Shown here in pieces: positions 5,623 through 6,030 of a stretch of 6,030 bases of DNA (positions within the stretch are counted from its first letter, which is position 1; each line of letters opens with the position of its first letter). A model generated the notes under the pieces. It did not search any database and was not told where the DNA came from. It saw only the letters and a program-made list of their open reading frames with translations. Made by a program: the position numbers and the translations under genes. The DNA comes from Campylobacterota bacterium (lineage in GTDB: Bacteria > Campylobacterota > Campylobacteria > Campylobacterales > Sulfurovaceae), in contig DSAK01000117.1 in NCBI GenBank assembly GCA_011372825.1, positions 1 through 6,030 of the forward strand. Reading direction: 5' to 3'.

Positions 5623-6030
5623 CTATTGCTTATGACGGAGTGAATTTACTCGATCTAACAGTGATAGTTTATCTCCCTCTGATGTGTGTTTCTCTTTCCT
5701 GGTAGGAGGCTCTTCTTCAAGCAAAAGCTGTACTCCTTTTTTCTTATAGGTGTCTATTTCTATCGTTTGTGTTAACTTTTCTATTGCATGGAGTAGCGGT
5801 GCAAGTTGAGCGGCAATTTCTTTTTTGATCATTACTTCTGACGTGGTCACTGCTATGTCGATCGAATCGGGAAGATTTTCGGTTATACTTTTTTCCACCG
5901 TATCCTTAACCATCTCATTGATCTGCTCACTATCAAGACTTATGCTAAGCTTTTGGGCCAAAATGAGGACGGCTTCTTCTACGCCAACCAGCTTATCGGT
6001 AATATTTTCAATTTGTTTACTGTATGTAGC
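5623..6030 (-). CDS. Coiled-coil-like protein of unknown function, 5' end outside the window
   Basis: The last 135 residues of a gene that runs off the right edge are visible. The frame is open from the stop at 5623 to base 6030, so the TTG at 5961 is an internal codon (leucine in 'AVLILAQKLSI'), not a start; no Shine-Dalgarno precedes it. The visible part is mostly helical with hydrophobic spacing typical of a coiled coil: 'YSKQIENITDKLVGVEEAV' and then 'IAAQLAPLLHAIEKLTQTI' (72-90). After about residue 95 it becomes polar and charged (EEEPPTRKEKHTSEGDK) and ends in a short basic helix. There is no cysteine or membrane segment. It is the first of the same-strand genes seen here and could be an oligomerising or scaffold protein, but no family is recognised. 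Confidence 0.78.
   Translation of the reverse strand, partial: ATYSKQIENITDKLVGVEEAVLILAQKLSISLDSEQINEMVKDTVEKSITENLPDSIDIAVTTSEVMIKKEIAAQLAPLLHAIEKLTQTIEIDTYKKKGVQLLLEEEPPTRKEKHTSEGDKLSLLDRVNSLRHKQ

Overview
The window is AT-rich bacterial DNA with short intergenic gaps. It most resembles Campylobacterota (the Sulfurimonas/Sulfurovum/Helicobacter side). The main pointer is a secreted, cysteine-rich Sel1-like repeat protein of the Helicobacter Hcp type at the left end; AT-rich composition and weak -35 boxes fit but prove little. Nothing in the window shows whether it is chromosome, plasmid or prophage: no replication, transfer, integrase or structural phage gene could be recognised.

Layout. 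Bases 1-97 are a pyrimidine-rich leader. Bases 98-619 (+) encode the exported Sel1-like protein. It converges on a set of minus-strand genes that fills the rest of the window. Read in their own direction, these are: a coiled-coil-like protein whose 5' part lies beyond the right edge (6030 down to 5623); a 20-codon micro-ORF that looks like the first half of an ankyrin repeat (5593-5531); a 260-residue protein with a Tyr/Pro-rich N-terminus and a basic patch (5492-4710); a 246-residue acidic, mostly helical protein (4550-3810); and a protein of about 1014 residues with an acidic tail (3752-708). I recognise no family for the four larger minus-strand proteins. None shows a signal peptide or membrane segment, so all four look cytoplasmic.

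Regulation. The 159-bp gap 4551-4709 has the clearest signals: a sigma70-type promoter (TTGCTA, 17 bp, TATAAT) pointing at the 246-residue gene, a leader of about 63 nt containing a stem-loop, and a hairpin at the end of the upstream gene whose T-run lies on the opposite strand. The 246- and 1014-residue genes are 57 bp apart and probably form one transcription unit. A second TATAAT lies in the last codons of the micro-ORF and may drive the 260-residue gene. A 32-bp interrupted palindrome separates the two convergent 3' ends near 669-700.

The minus-strand genes read as an accessory block of unknown function. Their shared orientation suggests a common role, but that is inference from layout only. 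Two gene boundaries differ from simple longest-ORF reading: the large protein probably starts at its second ATG (3752), because the ribosome-binding site touches the first, and the rightmost gene runs off the window edge rather than starting at an internal TTG.
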